Assembly: GCA_963971225.1 (NCBI GenBank)
Contig: OZ020267.1
Span: forward strand, 107,161,892 to 107,225,891
Source: Melieria omissa
Lineage: Eukaryota > Arthropoda > Insecta > Diptera > Ulidiidae
Length of the DNA stretch: 64,000 nt
Reading direction: 5' to 3'
Position 1 is the first letter of the stretch. Each line of letters starts with the position of its first letter. The position numbers and the translations under genes were made by a program. The notes beneath the pieces were generated by a model, which ran no database searches, was not told the DNA's origin, and was given only the letters and a program-made list of their open reading frames with translations. This document shows, piece after piece, positions 11,111 to 23,440 of this stretch.

Positions 11111-13084
11111 TATATTTTATTGTTTATTGCAAATAATTGGTTTTCTATTTTCATTCACCAAATCATAGCAAATTTGATTTGTTAAAGATTTTTTCTCAAA
11201 TTTTCAAACACTTTTTACTTTTTTCACTTCTGTCTTTAAATGCCTTTAACAAACAATTATTTAAACAGTTAATTAATGCAGCAAATGCATTTTATTGAAT
11301 TACTTTTGTCATTAAGCAATTTGTAGCATTAAAGTTTCAACGTCATTCAATTTATTTTGTTGCTATTCAAGTCAGCAATTTAGTTATTTATTTTTGTATT
11401 TTCTAATTGTCTGCGAAAAAAGTGAAAGTTTTATTGTTGGCAGTATTGTTTTTGTTGTTGTTATTGCTGTTGTAATAGCTGTAGTTGTGTATTATTTCAC
11501 TTTTCATTTTGCTGTTTCATTTCAATTGATTTTTGTTTTTATTTTCATTATTACTTTTTTTCCATAAGCACGTACACAATAACATCTACAATTATACTAA
11601 ATCAACTAGGCAAAAGCAATAACAACAACAACAGTAAGTGCAGTAAAATAATTAAGTGCAATTTTAATGACTGAAGAGATTTTTTTCATCTAAACAGTTG
11701 AAGCGAATAAATTGTTGTTAATTTTTTTTTAATTTGTGTAAAAATTGTATTTGCTATAATCAAACTATAAACCATAGTTAAACTAGTAAACTGAAATTTT
11801 AAATTTTTTGAAAAACATCATTGCTTCGGCAACATTGTTGGCACATTGTTGTAGGTTTTGTTGACAATTTCTCTATGTTGACAATTTTTATATATTTTAT
11901 ATTTTGTTTTGTTCATTTTTATTATTTTTATCATGTTTTTATTGAAGAATTTTCTGTGTTAAAGAACAAATTTATGCACTGGCAACATTTGTGTTGGCAA
12001 CATTGTTGCTACCCGCTTGGTTGGCACTTTGGGCGTTTTGCTTTGAACTTTTATTGCTATTTATATCTTTTTGTGTTAATAACAATGCAAACTTCTACTC
12101 CTCTACACTGTCTCTTTTGATGGTTAAGGTTGGCTACACTTCAAGTCCAACGCGCCACCATTAATGGGCTTCGCGCGCTCTTTTGACACACAAGTCTGAC
12201 TGGTTTGCACTGTGGCTGCGGCAAAGCCGCGAATTGGCTGCATTTGGATGTGTACATATAATTTTATGCCTCATGCGTTAGTTGTCAGTGCCGCTTTGGC
12301 TGTTATCAGATATGCATCTATATATATATATAAATTTTGTCTGTTTGTTTTGTGTAGATCTCATTACATCGCGTCAGCTGGATGTATCAACCTGAAGCGG
12401 CATTAGACACGGTCTGATTAGTTAGTAGGCATTTAAATGCATTTACTTGTAGGATTTATAACAAAGAAACATGTATGTATACATATATAAAAGTATATAT
12501 ATGTTTATATTTTACAAATTTGCACATAAAGCTGACTATATGTTTATGGTATATTTCTCTTAGATTTGTTGTACAAGTTTCAAATATTGAAGTCTGTGAA
12601 GTATGTGTCAACTATGTTCATACTTTGTTGTTGTAGTTAGTTTTTGATAATGTTTCATGCACTGTTGACTAGCTAATAATAGTAGCTATATTGAGATTTC
12701 AAACTTTTCGAGCTGTCAGCAACAGTTTTCTTGTGGAAGCTTGGCCATGTGCAAAGAGTTTTGTGTGAGTTGCGTAAACTTTGTTACAACTTTATGCGTT
12801 CATAAATCTTTTTGAAAATTGTTTTGTGCAATAAATTATTATTTTTATTGAAAGTCTGTTTGATTAGGAGTACATTGAGTTATAAGTTATAGAGAGAGAC
12901 TATATAAAATTTTTAAGTTATGGGCGTTAAAGTGCAGACATCATTGACGCACCCAGTTGAAGTTTTGTGTGTTTCAGTGCTAGTTTGTATTTAATTTGTC
13001 AATAAAAGTTATTGAGCTAAAATTTTTACATTTTTGTTAAAAGATAAATCAATATGTGTAGATGTTTGTTGTATCAAATTGAGA
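11111..13084. other. gene-free stretch
   Basis: No gene recognised. The 11440-11490 part is GTT-rich. The 12120-12420 part is less AT-biased and non-repetitive, but has no codon structure or motif I can name. TA-rich microsatellite sequence lies near 12310-12335 and 12470-12510. Confidence 0.5.
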
Positions 13085-13815
13085 CTGTTAGGGTGGTCCA
13101 CTTCAATAATAAAGTGACTGCCAATGAACTGGCAAGACCAACCAGTTGTTTGCTTGAACAATTTTTTTTAAATGTAGGAGCGGTCTGAAAAGTTTCCGAC
13201 CTCAATATGAAGAAGAGATCAGGAACTCAAATCGATATTAAATATATGTTAGGCCACTCCGGTCCACTTAATATATAAAAAATTACTGACAATAAACTGA
13301 CAAGTCTAAGTAGTCACTTGCTTCAAAAAATGTATCTGAAAAAGAGGGCTGGTCTGAAATTTTTTCGACCTCAATATGAAGATGAGCCCAGAAACTCAAA
13401 TCTATGTCAAATGTAGGCTACTAGGGTGGTCCACTTCATATATAAAGTGACCATAAAGTGACTGCCAAGTTTAATTAGTCACTTGCATCAAAACACTTAT
13501 TTGAAAAAGAAAGTTTTGTTTGAAAAGTTTTCGACCTCAATATGAAGAAGAGATTAGAAACTCAAATCAATATCAAATATATGCTTTTAGGGTGGTCCTT
13601 TTCAAATATAAAGTGACTATAATGTGACTGGCAAATCCAACTAGTCACTTGCTTCAAAAATGTATTTGAAAAACAGGGCTGGTCTGAAAAGTTTTCGACC
13701 TCAGTATGAAGATGAGCTCAGGAATTCAAATATTAAGTGACTATAAAGTGACTGGCAAGTGTAAGAAGTTGCTTACTTTGGTCTGAAAAGTTTCCGACCT
13801 CACTATTAAAATGTC
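13085..13815. repeat. about 167-bp tandem array containing a TIR-like motif
   Basis: GGTCTGAAAAGTTTCCGACC or close variants occur at 13182, 13351, about 13518, 13681 and 13780 (steps 169, 167, 163 and a truncated 99). Each unit also has a TAGGGTGGTCC-like segment and an AAGTGACT segment. The recurrent motif resembles the terminal sequence of the mariner remnants at 9831 and 14177, so the array may have grown from a transposon end; that origin is inference. Confidence 0.85.
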
Positions 13816-14119
13816 AGCACTCGCCTCCAATGCTTAGAATGATTGAAACTAGTTTTCAGTAATTTTTAATTCACAGTTCTTGTTTGATTAGGGTTTGAGT
13901 TAGTTGATGGAAGTGTTTTTGTTATAAAAGATGGAGCCAATAAATTTTTGTTTCCCACTACAAAAAGACATGCAGGGTCTCTAAACCATCATTTACCACA
14001 ATGCAATTTTGGGAAACTGAATTTAAATGCGACCCTACCAGCTTTTGGGACACAATGAATGTTCGGAACTTCCAAAAACTTCAACCGCTGACAAAAACAT
14101 CGCTTAATAAATAAATAAA
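13816..14119. other. possible body of an old mariner copy, unrecognisable
   Basis: This lies between the 167-bp array and the mariner-like end at 14177. If that end belongs to an element lying on the plus strand, its body would be here. I could not read any transposase motif in it, so no gene is called. Confidence 0.3.
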
Positions 14120-14177
14120 TTTAAATACCAAATTTCTTATATCATTGTTGGGTCGAAAACTTTTCACATCACCCACG
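14120..14177 (+). mobile_element. right end of a mariner-like remnant
   Basis: The last ~50 bp before the TA at 14178, read on the minus strand, run CGTGGGTGATGTGAAAAG then TTTTCGACCCAACAATGA. This aligns with the left end of the 9831 remnant (TGTGGGTCGTCTGAAAAG onward), including a following GATGATACAAGA/AATGATATAAGA segment. Both ends abut a TA dinucleotide, the usual mariner target. The two copies are therefore of one family and in opposite orientation. Only the end is recognisable. Confidence 0.5.
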
Positions 14178-14179
14178 TA

Positions 14180-16539
14180 TTGCTTATAAAAATAAAAACT
14201 GTTTTACATATTAAGCACCGATCAGTTTCTTAACATTTTAAACAGCTTTTAATAAATGCAACTAGCGCAAAGTGATTTACGGCACTTAAATAAACAAACA
14301 ACATTAACTCTCAGAGAGCTGCAGCCGAGCTGTCGCTGGGCACGTCATTTCGACATTTAAATGGCGCAATTATTAGCAAAAGATGATTGGCAAACGCTCA
14401 AGTTGGCGACGACAAATGCAAATGTGCCGACGATACACGATGCGTAACGGCGGCGAGATGAAGTGATCGTTTGAGGTGTGGTGAATATATTTAAATTTAA
14501 TGGATATTTAATTATGAAATTAAATGAACATTCAATTGCGGCAACTGACAACTTAGGAAAGGGGGAAATTGATGATTTTATAGCGCAAATAATTGGCCAA
14601 GATACATGTTGCTGATAAAACAGAACCAATGAGATGGGAGCAGAGATGAATACAAACAAGTAAAGGTGATCATAAGCCAAGTAAAAGTGATACAAATTCA
14701 ACAAATCGTAGACGAAATCTTTTGTTTTTCTGACTCACATTAAATACTTTAAATTCCAAGCAAAAATCTAAATTATTTGGCAATTAATTATAGAACTCGT
14801 CAACATATCCTAGCAACATTTCATTATGTGTTGTTTTGTTTTTTTTTTGCGATTTATATTGCTTGGCAAATTTACAAGAGCTCGAACAGTTGTAAATTGG
14901 TACTCGGCAGTAATTTGGTATGGACTTAATTACCCATCGTTGGCTGTCAACTTAATGTCAAAGCAATATCCAATCGATGTATCACACAGCGAAATTCTAA
15001 AGCACACTGAATGGAACTGAAAAAAAGAACAAAAAACCAAAACGTACATGCAAAAAAAATCAAATGAACAACACTAGACGACAATCAAAAGCAACAACAA
15101 GAACAATAATGACAGCAGCGATAATAACAACAACAAAAGCAGTGACAACAACAATGACATTAGCAGCAACAACAACAACAACAAATCAAATCAAATTAAA
15201 TGCCGCAACGCCAAAAATCTCCAATCAATGTCGATGGCAACGACAGCAATAGAAACAAAAACAAAAATAAAAACAACAACAACAACAACGCCAACATAGA
15301 CACACATTAGACGAACAACTAATAATAATCGTAATCATAATCATAATCATCATAATATTGTTGCTCTAATAACCGGCTGAGAGGAATCAGAACAAATGAA
15401 AAAAATCAAATGAAGAACAACAACAACAGCAGCAACAGCAAGTAGCAAATTGCGCACAGCAGCAGCAATTCGAGCTACTACTCATAAATTCAATTCAATC
15501 AGAACTTAACAGCGCGATAAATTCGTTTGGGGATATAACATGGCAACAACAACAACAATAAATCAAGCAATAAGAACAAATCAGCGGTAAAAAATTTAAC
15601 CAAAAATTGAATTGAACTGAAGATATGACAGTAGTGACTATGGCTGCGCGACTGTCGACAAAGTAGTGGAGGATGCCAAAGTCGAACAAGAAGAAGACGA
15701 AGAAGAAGAAGCAGCAAAACGCAGAAAAATGAACAACACAGACACCGCAACGAATGAGAGACATCAAAGTTGTCATAACAACAACGAGTGCGAATTGCTG
15801 CGGGCGCTGAGGCTGTTCTTGTTGTTGTTGTTGTTACTGTTGGCACGACAGCTGTCGTTGCGCTTGTCAGTGCTGACGATGATTTGTTGCGTTAGCAGAA
15901 AGAAACGAAGGGTGGGAGCCGAGAGAGAGGAGACGGGAAAAAACATAAAACGAAAAGCAGACAAACAAAAAAAGAGAAAAAACATTGAAACAAAAAAATG
16001 AGCATAAAATGATGATTGATACAAGAAGGGGGGGGGGCGCAGAGAGGGGTCGACAAAATCTTAGGTCTGTGGGTGGGGGTGAAAAATCGTATGTAAGAAG
16101 TTAGAAAGTGGGAGGTGGGGTGTGAAGGTCAAATACGAAGCACCGAAGAAACTTGGTACCAAATTGTGGTTGCAGTAAAAGCAGTTTGTAGACTTAAAAA
16201 AGTTGGTTGAAAGTTTTTCCAAGTGACTCGGACTGAGCCTTACGAACCTAAGTGGTTTATGGAGTAGGAGACGAAAACCTAAAAAAAGGATTATTGTGAT
16301 TGTCTTTAAATAAGGATTGAGTCAATAAACCAATTTAACTGATTTATGAAGCTTAGCACGTTCGATTTTTTGGCTTCGGTTGCGTTACTCAGACTAAACA
16401 GAAACGTAGACCCCAAAAATCGGCAGCAGCGTTCCTACAGGGCTCTGAGCTGATGGGGGATACAACGAGGATATGATAGGTGCTGACTATCCCAACTGGA
16501 TATTGGATCCAATAGGCAAAAAAAAAATAAAATATTTAG
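14180..16539. other. gene-free stretch, CAA/CAG-rich
   Basis: No gene recognised. The 15060-15300 and 15410-15480 parts are dense in CAA, ATAA and CAG triplets that keep frames open (for example a threonine-rich 62-residue frame). The 15690-15840 part has AAGAAG and a CAACAAC/TTGTTG inverted pair. A G-homopolymer lies at about 16028-16037, and 15900-16130 is purine-rich. Confidence 0.5.
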
Positions 16540-17301
16540 TTATTTTTAACAATAATGAGATTTACCAAAAATATTGACGAGAACTGAAGATTTTGACATC
16601 TTTTTAAAGAGTTTATATTCTTCTAAACGAGCGAACTAACACTTCAAATAGGTAGGAATTTTTAATAATATTGAGATAAACTAAAAATATTGACGAAAAC
16701 TGAAGATTTTAACACCTTTTTGAAGAACTTATATCCTTCTAAACGAACCAATAAAGACTTAAAAGAGGTGGGAATTTCTATCACTGATGAACATTGACAA
16801 GAACTGAAGATTTTAACATCTTTTAAGAATATATATTCTTCTAAACGAGCCAATAAAAACTATCAAAAATTCAGATTTTTTTTAACAGTTGACATTAAAG
16901 AAAAATATTGAAAAGAACTGAAGATTTTAAAATTTTTTTTCGGTACTTATAATTTTAAATGAGCTAATAAAAACTAGAAAAAATTGGATTTTTTATAACT
17001 GATGAGATTAACTAAAAACATTGGCGAGAACTGAAGATTTTAACATCCTTTTGAAGAACTTATATCCTTCTAAACGAGCCAATAAAAACTAAAAAAAATT
17101 AGGATTTTTTATAACTGATGAGATCAACTAAAAATATTGTTGAGAACTGAAGACTTTGACATATTTTTGAACAACTTATATCTTTCTAAACGAACAAATT
17201 AAAACTTGAACCAGGTAGAAATTCTTATCAATGATGAGATCAACTAAAAGTATTGACGAGAAATAAAAATTATAAAATTTTTTGTAAGAACTTATATACT
17301 T
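16540..17301. repeat. about 115-bp tandem array
   Basis: The motif ACTGAAGATTTT, or a variant, occurs at 16583, 16699, 16803, 16917, 17031 and 17146, with a decayed copy near 17261. Steps are 116, 104, 114, 114 and 115 bp. Each unit also has CTTCTAAACGAGCCAATAAA. The last CTAAACGAGCCAA segment coincides with the end of the LINE C-terminal fragment at 17302. Confidence 0.9.
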
Positions 17302-17500
17302 CTAAACGAGCCAACACGAAGGTATCATCGCTAATAATGCAAAACATTGGGTTGGTTCTGAAAGCATGCAGAGGTTAGAAACCCGAACACTGAATAAAAA
17401 AATAATTGACCCTTGACTTGAACCCCTCAAGCTAAGAGGTGATAGTCCAATTCCATAGTGAGACAAATCTTGCAGCAGACGACGCCATTCCAAACCATTC
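17302..17500 (-). pseudogene. C-terminal fragment of a Jockey-like LINE ORF2
   Basis: A minus-strand frame of about 63 residues ends with SEPTQCFALLAMIPS and a stop at 17302. Its C-terminus strongly resembles the last residues of the much larger LINE at the right edge of the window (PEPTQCFALIGVIPC, then stop). The upstream residues (EWRRLLQDLSHYG) have no recognisable domain. No poly(A) tail follows; the stop lies in a segment identical to the flanking 115-bp repeat (CTAAACGAGCC). I infer a short, decayed piece of a related element. The match rests on about 15 residues. Confidence 0.45.
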
Positions 17501-17689
17501 TTGGCATACAGAAAAAGGAGCTAAGCAGCTCAACTCTCAAGAACTTCTTTACTTCTATTTTACCTTTGCAATAGTAGAAATACGAAAGACTGAGTTTCTA
17601 ATCTAAAGTTTCTAATATGTGTAAAAATAGGGTTTGACTCCCTAAATATTTTCTGCATTCTAGTTCTTGACATAAAAATAAAAGTTTTA
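17501..17689. other. short spacer
   Basis: Non-repetitive AT-rich sequence. Nothing recognised. Confidence 0.4.
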
Positions 17690-18358
17690 GAAGTTCATGT
17701 TAAGTAAGATAGAAAAGACTTGTGACCAAAATATGGTCTCCAGCGGAAAACTAAAGTTCAAGACTTTTCAATAAAGATTAGTAAAGGACAGTGGTACAAA
17801 TCTGCTCCAGTTGACTGATGAATGTGTCAGAACTTCTTAACAAAATCCCAAATTTTTTCTTTATTGCGACATCTGACATAAAAATTAAAGTTTTACACGA
17901 TCAAGTTAAGTAAGATAGATTAGAAAAGATGAATGATCCAAACGTAGTCAGCAGAAAACTAAGGTTCAAGACTTTTAAAACAAAGATTAGCAAAGGGCGG
18001 TAGAACAAATGTGTTCCAAATGTGTGATTAGAAAAGATGAATGACCCAATCGTAGTCTTCAGCAGAAAACAAAGGCAAACTCAAGACTTTTAAACAAAGA
18101 TTAGCAAAGGTCGGTAGAACAAATGTATTTCCTGTAAACGGAAAAAAGTGTTGGAACTTCTATACGAAGTCCCAAATAATTTGCCATAATGCATCTGACA
18201 TAAAAAACAATTTTCCAGACGTTCAAGTTAAGTAAGGTAGAGAAGACTAATGACACAAACGTGGTCTGTAGTAGAAGATTTATTTTAAAGAATTAAAAAA
18301 AGCAAAGGCGGTAGTACAAATGTGGTTCCAATTGACAGATAAATGTATCAGAACTTCG
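17690..18358. repeat. about 205-bp degenerate tandem array
   Basis: GTTAAGTAAG(A/G)TAG recurs at 17699, 17905 and 18227, and a partial unit begins near 18020. Each copy carries, in order, AAAAGACT/GATGAATGAC, a GTAGTC..CAGCAGAAAA segment, CAAGACTTTT, ATTAGCAAAG and a CATCTGACATAAAA segment. About three and a half copies with indels. Confidence 0.8.
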
Positions 18359-18430
18359 AGGTTAGGTTAGGTTAAGGTGGCTGTTTGGGCATGGACCTTG
18401 CCGAAAGACACACTTAGGCAGCGAAATGGG
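18359..18430. repeat. dispersed repeat with GGTTAGGTTAGG head
   Basis: The sequence starts GAGGTTAGGTTAGGTTAAGG and continues with a GGCTG..GGCATGG segment. A similar head followed by GGCTGC appears at 39925-39960. I read this as a dispersed repeat, not a telomere: only two or three TTAGG-like units are present and they are followed by unique sequence. Confidence 0.4.
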
Positions 18431-18852
18431 TCAGAAATTCCAACACAAAGAAATTTTTAGTTATTTCATTATGATTCTTAAGTAATAGGCAATAATTTCA
18501 GGCGTTCATGGAGCCATAAAGAAATAGATAAAGACAGATAAATATTCCTGATGTTTACATAAAGATTGCAAGAAGATGAATGACCTACATACAAAATGTT
18601 GAATATATTTAAAGGCTTTAAACTAACATGACAAATAATCTTGACATGGGACAGTTCGTGGCATTGTACTGTGGAAAGTTTTCAATGTTCGTTTCTGGAC
18701 CCACAAAAAAACCAATGAACCAACTTGAATCGTACATGACTGACACAGAAGTCTTCTTATATGTCCAAGGTTTCCTCTTTCTTCAGGTTTCATTCTTGTT
18801 GTGTGCGTGAATTTGTAAACAGTTAATAGAGACCCACAGTTCTAAGCCAACT
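18431..18852. other. gene-free spacer
   Basis: Non-repetitive sequence. A 60-residue plus-strand frame at 18628-18810 has no recognisable motif. No gene called. Confidence 0.4.
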
Positions 18853-19012
18853 CAGTGGCGAATTCAGGCAGAACAGAGGTTTCTGGGGTTCAAACTCTTC
18901 CCATATACAAAAAATGATGGTGCAACATATGGTTTCAAATGGAATTGAGCTCAAAAATTATACTTCAACCGCCCTCCCACCTGAAAATCCTTAAATCCTG
19001 TGTGCGCATCTG
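18853..19012. mobile_element. hAT-like MITE, diverged copy
   Basis: It begins CAGTGGCG and ends with CCTGTGTGCGCATCTG, a decayed form of the inverse CCTGTGTACGCCACTG end seen in the 48840 copy. The interior shares ATATGGTTTCAAA followed by GGAATTGAGCTCAAAA with that copy. The 8-bp flanks (AGCCAACT and GTCTAACT) match at five positions, weakly consistent with an 8-bp hAT target duplication. It is about 160 bp and non-coding. Confidence 0.6.
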
Positions 19013-21720
19013 GTCTAACTAAACCTTTTCTTTATATGGGACCCTAGGAGTCACCTATGAGAAGTATTTATAAGACCTCAAAATACCTAATTGTCTGGTC
19101 GATTGATTGTTTTGTCGTCTCACTCAATTAATTTTATGACAACCAGCACAACTTTTACAATAAAATCTTGCTGAAAAAATCATCCAAAATAATTGTAAAC
19201 TTCGTTTCGAATATATACAAATTTAGTTGATGACAACTTCAAGATTTCATTGTTACATAAGCAACAACATTTCTATTGTTTCTGCATTTTTGGCGTTTGT
19301 GTTGCTTTATTTCAATTCACAACCATCTCAAAAGATTACTTTTTGTGCTGACGTTCGCTTTGATATTTGTGGGAAAACTGCACTTGACAACATAAAACAA
19401 AAGAGTAACATTTTGTGGCACTTGAAGAGTCCAGATTTCGTCGTTGTCTTTCAGCTGTGCGCTTTGCATGTTTTGCTGCTTCGTCTTCATTCATTTTACA
19501 ATGTTGCCGCTCGAAATTTCTTTTGTTAAGAAAAGCTTTCCTTTCGCACTTACATAGGCTGTCTGTGCATGTCCTCTTAGTACTCGAACACGCTCACTCT
19601 CACGCGTTCTTCACGCTCTCGCTGTTTGCTCAGTGGGCTGTGGGGCCGCCTACACGGCAGCCAGATTATTCACAACAAGTGCGCCTTGCCCACGTCTGCT
19701 ACTTCTACTTCTTCTTTTACATCTTCTGTATCTTCTGATTCTTCCTTTGTTATTTGTTGTTCTCATTTTCATGGTATTTTTTTTTTGTGTTCTCTGAATA
19801 CGTAAACGCCTCGACTCGCAGCATACGTGTCATGGCTGTGTATCCTGTAGGAAGCTTGCGGCAGCCTGGCAGCAGCATTCGTTGGGCGGTGCGGCAGTGT
19901 GGCGCAATTAACGATTTGTTTGGGTTTTTCGGTGTGCAAACAACAATGCAAACATTACAAAACATAAAAGAAAATCACAATAAAAACAAAAAAGGAAAAC
20001 GCCAAAGTGAAAAACGAAACGTGCGGGCGAACGCTTCAATGAGCTTTGCTACGATTTTTTGTTCGTCGGTTTGGTGTGGTTCGGTTTGTTTTTGTTTGGG
20101 CTCATTTTTGGGCATTGAGTCTGGCAATGGAAAGTAAATCTCTGTGCCGCATGTGAGGCAGTTTGAGTATACATTGCAATATTGTCTTTAACATATTTTT
20201 TAATTAATTTCTGGCATCTAAACGTAGAAAATTTCAAAAATTCAAATTGTAATTTTTTGTATGGCGACATCTAATCAGCTTAAAATGAAATTTCCAGTGT
20301 TAATAGCATTGAATAAAAACTTGATGAAAGCAGAGACAAGACAGACAATGAGACAAACAGCTGCTGGTGCCCACCGTATGGTTGCCACGGGTGACAGTCA
20401 ATGCGAGTTGAACTAAAGAAGTCTTGGAATTTGGGAGATTTTTGAAGAGACAAATTTTTCCACAATTTTATAAGAGGAAATCAGGTTTTTGGTATCTTTA
20501 ATGAAAGCAAATAATAAATGAAATTGCAAATATAAGAAAATCATTGAAGGTGTTCACAATCTCTGGAAAAGACCTAAAGAGAAAAGGTAAATAAAGCTAC
20601 AAAAATTGGTACATTGAAGGCAGATTCGAAAGATTCAGCTGTCTTCAAACAGCTGAATATGATTTTAAGCGCATTGCTGCTTGACTCAGGGTTGCATGAG
20701 CAGTGTCAAAAGTAAAAAACAAACAGTTGATTAGCTATGAAAATCTTAACTTTACAAAAAAACTATTTAAAATCTTTACTTCTAATGGAAAATTTGAAAA
20801 TATTTTCACCTATTGTGAATACCTCTAGTATTTGGTTGTATTTAACAAATTTGTGTACTCACCCTGCATTTTCGGCTGCAGCAATTGACATGTGGGGCTC
20901 ATCTGTTAGCTGCAGCGTAGATGTGCCCGTTTACGATTGCACGCTTCCCACAATTGTTTTTGTTGTATTTTTTTTCAAAATGTTGTTGTCACACGGCGTT
21001 TAAACAATTAATTTTATTGGTGAATAACGCGCGCGTGCACAGAAAATAAAATCGATTAACTGCAATGAGAAGAAGAAAAAAAGAAGTCAATTATAATAAG
21101 AAATTTAGATGAAATTACAAAGAATAAACATACAAATTCTAAACAAGAATGGCTCAAAAATGAACAACAATGAACCCTCACCTTTGAATTCGTTGAAAAA
21201 TTGCGACTTATTACACAAATTACAATAATAACAATAGAAATAATGTGGCAACGTTGGACACTCAACTCTTGTGTAGCATTTTGAGCAGCAAATATAATGT
21301 TTCCAAAAAGTAGTAACAAAAGTAGTACAAAAAGTAGTAGAAAACAAGTAGTAGAAAAAAGTAGTAAAAAAATATAAACAGAAAAAAGCCATGGAAGAAA
21401 CATGACCAAAGATGTGGCACAATGCACAGCACTTGTGTTGCATGCTTGTTGCATGTTTGTTGCAAGCACTGCAAACTTTCAAATAAATGTTTCAAGTGCA
21501 AAACAGTCGCTGTAGCGCTTAAAGTTTGCCACAAACCAACCGAGTTTTAGCAAAACTATAGAAAATCTTAAGCAGTCGAATTTGTTGCTGCTTTTGCCGC
21601 ATACTTTTGTGTTTTTTCTTCTGTTTTTCTACTCGGCCCACTTGTCGTGGTTGGTCGTTGCGAAAACTTTAAGTTGAAAACATGCAAATTAGTTTTTACA
21701 TTTGAAAAACTTGTATCAGT
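19013..21720. other. gene-free stretch
   Basis: No gene recognised. Plus-strand frames around 19227-20137 and minus-strand frames around 21056-21534 are rich in Phe/Leu/Cys from T-rich codons and match no family I know. A repeated AAAAGTAGTA motif lies at about 21308-21370. Confidence 0.5.
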
Positions 21721-22505
21721 GCACTTGAAGTGAGGTTATGAGCAACTTTAATGTAAAAAGATTTCATCATTTCTTTGTAGGATTTCAATGATAATTAAAG
21801 TAACTTCTTATGATTCGTATAAAACTACTTAATAGAGCAACTTAATAGAAGTTTGGCTTTAGGAGTTCCTATTGAAATTTCTACCAAACCATCCTTATGG
21901 TTTAAAACTTGGAGAAGCCATCATCGTTTAGAACTTTACGCCAAAAACTTACAGTGCAAAAACTAGAAAAGACCCATAAGAAGCAAGAAGAAGAAGAAGC
22001 ACCTGTCTGACGATTTCAAAACCGCATTCGACAACACGAGATGGAGCGGTTTTTAAGTGAGAATACGTCTCACTTTGATATTCCCGAATCTGAAATGTTC
22101 CATCCAAATTGTTCCATACAAAGGCGAAGTTAAATTACATTAAGTGCATCAGTGCACTTGAAGTGAGGTTATGAGCAACTTTAATGTAAAAAGATTTCAT
22201 CATTTCTTTGTAGGATTTGAATGATTCTTGCACAATTGGCCTCAGGAGTTACAACTTAAAGGTTGAACAATCCATACTGTGTGGCTTAAGACTTGGAGAA
22301 GCCATCATCGTTCAGAACTTTACGTCAAAAACGTACAGTATGCCAAAAACTGGAAAAGAGCCATAAGAAGTAAGAAGAAGAAGCACCTCTCTGACGATTT
22401 AACAACACGAGATGGAGCGAAATTCAAGCGAGAATACGTCTGACTTTGATATTCTTGAATCTGGAATGTTCCATCCAAACCGTTCCATACAAAGCGAAGT
22501 TAGAT
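21721..22505. repeat. 433-bp direct duplication
   Basis: GCACTTGAAGTGAGGTTATG begins at both 21721 and 22154. Both copies share, in order, a run through ATTTCATCATTTCTTTGTAG, GGAGAAGCCATCATCGTT, a CATAAGAAG..AAGAAGCACCT segment, ACACGAGATGGAGCG, GAGAATACGTCT and TTCCATACAAA. The second copy is shorter (about 352 bp) because of internal deletions. Divergence is roughly ten percent by eye. Confidence 0.88.
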
Positions 22506-23440
22506 ACGATTTGATTTATAAAGAGGTATCTGCACTGAGACCAGTGATGATCTAGTTATTGTGCCCCTAAAGCGAAGTTTCAGACCAAGTGATTCCTTAT
22601 TGTGCAACTTCTCCACTTCAATGCTGGAGAAGATAATACAAGATGAAGATTTAAGCCGCCTTGAAATTATTATTTTTGACGTCATTAAACTCCGAGAACC
22701 TGTAGTGATCTTTCGCAAAAGCTCTGACGGTAACTTCTCCTTATAAGATTGTCCAGTTGTTGGCCTAAGACGATGACTGGACATAGTCGACCAAAACAAG
22801 CGAGCCGTGTATACAGCATTCTTCGACTTCTGGAAGTGAAACGGGTGGGTCTGATGTTCAAGCAGGCAAATTAAAGTCCACAAACAAAGACTACAGGCGA
22901 GTGGGACCACACATCTCTGTTAGTTACAGCTGTGAGGGAGTGAAAGACTTAGAGGCTAACATTAACAGTCAGAATAATGTCAGCTTTAAAATCAAATGAT
23001 GAGTCACTTTTGTCAGCAAGTCTTGCTTTGGCTGCACTAAACAATTAAGAACGTTTGCAGAAAAAGCTAACTTAAGCAAAAACCAAAAACTCGCAATGTT
23101 AACACATTGTGAGGGTACTACTAGTTCTTTTATGAGGATAGGAACTAGGAAAGACAAGGGTTCCAATATGAACCAAATAATTTCTCTTTGATGTTCAGAG
23201 TTGAATGATTCTCTGGGTTGGTGTAGAACGAGGAGCCTAGAAATTGTGTATCTTTTCCTGGCCAGGGACAGATATTCTCACAGAAAATACAGACTGTTTT
23301 TTTCTTTTTCTTCGAAACAACATCAACGACATAAATCGTTTTGTAGTATTCCTAGTCGACGTTTAAATTTTATTAGTTGTCTGTATTACCACTTTTTAAA
23401 GATGGCCAATTTTGTCTGGCAATGGTGCTGATGTGTCTGT
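22506..23440. other. gene-free stretch
   Basis: No repeat or protein family recognised. A 136-residue minus-strand frame (22500-22910) and a 61-residue plus-strand frame (22561-22746) overlap each other and show no known motif. I do not call either as a gene. Confidence 0.4.

Noticed and set aside
18361..18377. TTAGG-like units suggesting telomeric repeat
   Set aside because: Only two or three units followed by unique sequence; flies generally lack TTAGG telomeres, so a dispersed repeat is more likely.
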